Below are positions 14,837-17,120 of a DNA stretch of 17,120 bases, one piece after another (positions within the stretch are counted from its first letter, which is position 1; every line of letters begins with the position of its first letter). The position numbers were made by a program, and so were the translations under genes. The notes under the pieces are model-generated. The model was not told where the DNA came from. It ran no database searches and saw nothing but the letters and a program-made list of their open reading frames with translations. Source of the DNA: Erythrobacter sp. (GTDB lineage: Bacteria > Pseudomonadota > Alphaproteobacteria > Sphingomonadales > Sphingomonadaceae). The stretch lies in NCBI GenBank assembly GCA_002695185.1, contig NZOF01000177.1, positions 1,421 to 18,540 on the forward strand. Direction: 5' to 3'.

Positions 14837-14861
14837 GGGGGCGAGAGAACTTCTCTCCCCC
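14837..14861 (-). promoter_or_regulatory. Hairpin in the virB2 leader
   Basis: A 25-base near-perfect inverted repeat (five G-C pairs, one mismatch, then GAGA/TCTC around a short loop) lies between the virB2 promoter and its ATG, about 37 bases upstream of the start codon. No T run follows on the minus strand, so it is not a classical terminator. A second small C4/G4 hairpin (14827-14840) can form on its start-proximal side in competition. It could stabilise the long transcript or act as an attenuator or RNA-binding site. Confidence 0.45.
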
Positions 14862-14863
14862 GC

Positions 14864-14907
14864 ATTATCGGATGAAGTATAGCAAAATGCCAAACTCATC
14901 CTCAAAA
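14864..14907 (-). promoter_or_regulatory. virB operon promoter region with GGATGA inverted pair
   Basis: Two overlapping sigma70-type promoters are visible on the minus strand. One is TTGAGG (14900-14905), 18 bp, TATACT (14876-14881). The other is TTGGCA (14888-14893), 18 bp, GATAAT (14864-14869). A copy of the recurrent element, TTTTGAGGATGAG, covers the first -35 on the minus strand (14895-14907). A degenerate copy (ATTATCGGATGAA on the plus strand, 14864-14876) covers the second -10. The two copies form an inverted pair with about 20 bases between GGATGA and TCATCC, a layout suited to a dimeric regulator. Confidence 0.6.
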
Positions 14908-15064
14908 TATTTTTTCGCGGGGCGGCGACGATGCGAGAGCGGTCTGTTTGGAAGGATCGATATGGTCGAACTGTGCGGTCATTCCCTGGAAAAGCCTGAG
15001 GCCGGGATGAGCAGGATTGGCTCTTTAATTAGGGGCTGAGCGCTGACAGGCCGTTCGTTTCGAA

Positions 15065-15075
15065 TTTTGGATGAG
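15065..15075. promoter_or_regulatory. TTTTGGATGAG element downstream of the 180-residue regulator
   Basis: This is another copy of the recurrent element, ten bases beyond the stop of the regulator gene at 15085. On the minus strand it reads CTCATCCAAAA. No clear -35 is present. The rest of the 14908-15084 gap holds no gene I can support; it could be a distal regulatory region of the T4SS operon. Confidence 0.35.
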
Positions 15076-15084
15076 ATTTGTGGG

Positions 15085-15627
15085 TCAGCCGGGAGCTTCG
15101 AGGATCTGATCTGCCCGGCGATTGAAGATCTCAAGGGCCGCCAGATACCGAGCCTTGAGCCTGTTCACGACCTGCTCGTCAAAATCGAGGTCGCTGATCT
15201 CGATGCCGTTTCTGCTGAAGGCAGATCGGATGCGTTGGCGGGTCGCCGGGCTCCATTTGGTGTTCTCCTCCAGCCACCGCTTGAACTCGATATGACTGAT
15301 CGCGTTTTCCTGCAGAACCTCCGCGAGTTTTGTCCCGTCTGCGAGCGCCAATGCGACTTTCCGGCCAAGAGGGGTCTCATAGCGTTCCCGATCGGGAATC
15401 TTGCGATCCTTAAAATCGCTCATCTGGAGAGAGCCGCCGCTGTTTCGGCACAGTTGAAAGGCATCGAGGAATTTGATTCTCTCATCAGGGTTTTCGCGCA
15501 AGCTTACGAGCTTACCGATGGGGACGCCTGAACGTTCGGCCAAATGAGCCAGGCGTCGGCCCTCCCCCAGGCTACGCAGATATCTGGATAGGGCATCTCG
15601 CCCAGCCTTTCTTTGGAATTTGGTCAT
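15085..15627 (-). CDS. Putative DNA-binding regulator with two HTH-like regions
   Basis: The 180-residue product begins MTKFQRKAGRDALSRYLRSL. Residues about 24-75 (LAHLAERSGVPIGKLVSLRE ... FQLCRNSGGSLQMSDFK) follow the pattern of small Cro/YdaS-like HTH proteins, including the terminal GG-x-x-x-x-x-DF. Residues about 99-149 (TKLAEVLQENAISHIEFKRW ... IEISDLDF) look like a second HTH. The C-terminal 30 residues are helical. ATG 15627 is chosen over a TTG at 15687, because the longer form would run through the promoter repeats. GGAT precedes the ATG. It is divergent from the dual-HTH regulator at 15911 and lies directly upstream of the T4SS cluster, so a role in controlling transfer is likely but inferred. 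Confidence 0.65.
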   Translation of the reverse strand: MTKFQRKAGRDALSRYLRSLGEGRRLAHLAERSGVPIGKLVSLRENPDERIKFLDAFQLCRNSGGSLQMSDFKDRKIPDRERYETPLGRKVALALADGTKLAEVLQENAISHIEFKRWLEENTKWSPATRQRIRSAFSRNGIEISDLDFDEQVVNRLKARYLAALEIFNRRADQILEAPG

Positions 15628-15654
15628 CTGCTGGATCCGACTAGCGCAAAATGG

Positions 15655-15716
15655 GACAATTTTAGGAGACAGGTTTTCTCCCGACAATTTTAGGATGACG
15701 ATGATTGACCAGCCAA
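15655..15716 (-). promoter_or_regulatory. Tandem promoters built on a 13-bp direct repeat
   Basis: The 13-mer GACAATTTTAGGA occurs twice on the plus strand (15655-15667 and 15683-15695), 28 bp apart. On the minus strand each supplies a -10 TAAAAT. The downstream one (15659-15664) pairs with TTGTCG (15682-15687) at 17 bp. The upstream one (15687-15692) pairs with TTGGCT (15711-15716) at 18 bp. The upstream copy continues as TTTTAGGATGAC, a variant of the recurrent element. These promoters serve the 180-residue regulator, and a protein bound here could also affect the divergent gene. Confidence 0.55.
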
Positions 15717-15733
15717 GACTCGATCTGTATGTA
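15705..15733 (+). promoter_or_regulatory. Possible promoter for the plus-strand regulator
   Basis: TTGACC (15705-15710) and TATGTA (15728-15733) lie 17 bp apart, giving a leader of about 170 bases before the GTG at 15911. The -10 is weak. The -35 lies a few bases beyond the TTTTAGGATGAC element, so the same regulator could act on both divergent genes. Confidence 0.3.
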
Positions 15734-15798
15734 AATTATTAACTGTTGCGGAGTCAGCCTCGCCGCTGCCGAGATTGTCGAAAGATGATTGGATGGTG

Positions 15799-15834
15799 GC
15801 ATTCCGGATATATCCCATCCGGAAACGGGAATGC
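15799..15834. repeat. Nested inverted repeat in the divergent intergenic region
   Basis: The 7-bp arms GCATTCC (15799-15805) and GGAATGC (15828-15834) enclose the 6-bp arms CCGGAT (15804-15809) and ATCCGG (15817-15822). The sequence lies in the leader of the plus-strand regulator gene, about 77 bases before its start. It may be an operator for an HTH dimer or form an RNA hairpin. No T run follows on either strand, so it is not a terminator. Confidence 0.4.
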
Positions 15835-15910
15835 TCCTCGGCGGTTGGGTCGCAGAGTTTCATGATGAGCGGGATCCCTGTCCTCGCTTGTCGCAATAGG
15901 AGATTATGCT

Positions 15911-17077
15911 GTGGCAACCGTTGCTGCGAAGTTTGTCGAACAATCGCAGGTCCCCGTCGTCGAGAGCGGAATTGTCCGCTCGACCGTCTTCCCGAACAAG
16001 CTGCGCGATCTTCGCCGTAAGGCGGGATACGAGATGCTGACCGACTTCATCCGAGAGACCGGATTGAAGGATATCAACTACACTCGGCTTGCGAAGATCG
16101 AGCGCGGCCAGATTTTTGCGCGTCCTGACGAAGTCATCGAGCTCGCGAAGCTTCTCGATGTCGAGCCGATGAGTTTGTTCATTGATACGGTCGAGAAGGA
16201 TTTCGATCGTGAAAGCTGGGCGCGCGATCATACCGAAGCATCGCTAACGTTTCGCGGCGGAACCCGCGAGGACATGAGGATCGGTGCCGCCTTGCGCATT
16301 CGTCGGCGCGAACTCGGCCTGTCGACGACCGACCTGAAGAAAAAATACGGCATGCCTGCAGCCACTGCCAGCCGCATCGAAAACGCTGAGCGCCCGTTCC
16401 ATCGTTGGCCGGACAAGATCCGTAAGGCGACGGCCAAGATGATGGGCGGCGCATCGATGCGCGATATTGCGCGTACCGTTACGGCATACGAGCAGGAAGG
16501 TCGTCTCGATGCGATGATGGCCGAACTGTTTTCGCAGCGCTCGCTCGACCAGCGGCATAATGCTTCGCTTCTCGCCTTGGTACAGAAGTTGCCGGGCAAG
16601 AAGGCGGAGAAGTTTGCCGCCAAGCTTGAGAAGTTGATGGCCGAGAAGGGTCTCGTCGATTGGTCGGCGAACCTGAGCGTCGTGGCTGCAGCCGGACAGC
16701 CGGATATTTTCTCGGAAGACCAGACCATGCCGGTTCTCGAGGGCAAGACTCACGACGGCTGGACGTTGGTGTCCGAAACGAAGAAGACGTTCACGCGCAA
16801 TTTCGAGGCACCGGGCATTGCCATCAAACTTGATAAGCCGGTTCTGGGCTTGGGCATTCCGACCAGCGCGCTGTTGGTTTTCGAGCTCATCGATCGATCC
16901 GAAGTCAAAGGCGAGATGGTCCTTGCCCTGATCGACGGTCCGCGGGTGCGTGTTGTGTCGGCGCGGCCAGCTGGACGCGGCTTCAAGCTTGCGCAGGTCA
17001 ATCCCGAATGGCAGTCGTCGCTCTCGAAGGAGAGCAGCGTCCGGGTCGCGAAGCTTTCCCAGATCGAAATGGCCTAA
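15911..17077 (+). CDS. Dual-HTH (XRE-type) regulator with a LexA/S24-like C-terminus lacking the catalytic dyad
   Basis: The 388-residue protein has an N-terminal Cro/C1-type HTH (about 28-92; NKLRDLRRKAGY, YTRLAKIERGQIFARPDEVI) and a second one (about 125-165; LRIRRRELGLSTTDLKKKYG, ATASRIENAERP). A helical linker (~190-248) and a beta-rich end (~280-388) follow. The stretch GIPTSALLVFELIDRSEVKG then EMVLALIDGPRVRVV can be laid by eye on E. coli LexA (GIMDGDLLAVHK...NGQVVVARIDDEVTVKRL). The positions of the catalytic Ser and Lys are not Ser or Lys here. GTG 15911 is chosen because AGGAGA lies 7 bases upstream. A repressor or activator of the T4SS region is likely; which one is unknown. Confidence 0.8.
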   Translation: MATVAAKFVEQSQVPVVESGIVRSTVFPNKLRDLRRKAGYEMLTDFIRETGLKDINYTRLAKIERGQIFARPDEVIELAKLLDVEPMSLFIDTVEKDFDRESWARDHTEASLTFRGGTREDMRIGAALRIRRRELGLSTTDLKKKYGMPAATASRIENAERPFHRWPDKIRKATAKMMGGASMRDIARTVTAYEQEGRLDAMMAELFSQRSLDQRHNASLLALVQKLPGKKAEKFAAKLEKLMAEKGLVDWSANLSVVAAAGQPDIFSEDQTMPVLEGKTHDGWTLVSETKKTFTRNFEAPGIAIKLDKPVLGLGIPTSALLVFELIDRSEVKGEMVLALIDGPRVRVVSARPAGRGFKLAQVNPEWQSSLSKESSVRVAKLSQIEMA

Positions 17078-17120
17078 AAGCAAAGCCAATTTTGACCGAA
17101 TGAAAAGGGCGCCATCCGGC

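Noticed and set aside
14962..15039. Plus-strand mini-frame of 25 codons with GGAAGGA before its ATG
   Set aside because: The Shine-Dalgarno match is good but there is no convincing promoter or other support; possibly chance. Worth checking only if conserved.
14908..15084. Search for an origin of transfer or attachment site in the gap upstream of virB2
   Set aside because: No long inverted repeat with a nick-like motif, and no tRNA-derived repeat, was visible.
15690..15863. Minus-strand frame of 57 codons (starting MKLCDPTAEE) upstream of the 180-residue regulator
   Set aside because: It has a weak ribosome-binding site and no recognisable features, and it runs through the promoter and repeat region.
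16244..17089. Long minus-strand open frame opposite the dual-HTH regulator
   Set aside because: It lies antisense to a gene with recognisable HTH domains, and its own translation shows no motif.

Overview
The window looks like part of a conjugative plasmid or integrated conjugative element from an alphaproteobacterium, most likely a sphingomonad-type lineage. The basis is a moderately GC-rich, VirB-type (P-type) type IV secretion (T4SS) cluster with alphaproteobacterial-style proteins. The taxonomic call is an inference from style, not from a marker gene. No tRNA, rRNA, insertion sequence, CRISPR array, relaxase or replication gene was seen.

Layout, read in the direction of transcription (mostly minus strand, right to left). 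At the right edge a plus-strand gene (15911-17077) encodes a regulator with two helix-turn-helix (HTH) regions and a C-terminus resembling a catalytically dead LexA/S24 fold. Divergent from it is a 180-residue protein with two HTH-like regions (15085-15627). The 283 bp between them carry a 13-bp direct repeat that overlaps promoter elements. Next comes a 284-bp gap with good promoters and a hairpin leader, then the T4SS genes virB2, virB3, virB4, virB5a, virB5b, an intrinsic terminator, virB7-like lipoprotein, virB8, virB9, virB10 and virB11. Genes are tightly packed, several with ATGA or TGATG overlaps. Downstream on the same strand are a DUF1643 protein, an exported CxxC thioredoxin-fold protein, a 144-residue unknown, a 52-residue membrane peptide, a dGTPase-family dNTP triphosphohydrolase, a 92-residue unknown and a partial gene running off the left edge.

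How it may work together. The virB genes supply pilus (VirB2, two VirB5), inner-membrane and energy parts (VirB3, VirB4, VirB8, VirB11) and the core channel (VirB7, VirB9, VirB10). VirB6, VirB1 and VirD4 are not in the window. Three architectural oddities stand out: VirB9 carries a C-terminal SPOR-like peptidoglycan-binding domain, VirB10 carries an inserted Ig/ASH-like domain, and virB5 is duplicated with one copy doubled in length.

The most novel signal is non-coding. An element of the form TTTT-(0-3 nt)-GGATGAG recurs at intergenic sites across the window: upstream of the 92-residue gene, upstream of virB7 just after the internal terminator, upstream of virB2, downstream of the 180-residue regulator, and (variant) twice in the divergent regulator promoter. 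Read on the other strand it is TCATCC followed directly by a TAAAAT-like -10, with a TTGGC-type -35 at 17-18 bp at several sites. This suggests one dedicated regulon linking the two regulators to the transfer genes and to the accessory tail. The last 43 bases (17078-17120) show nothing assignable.
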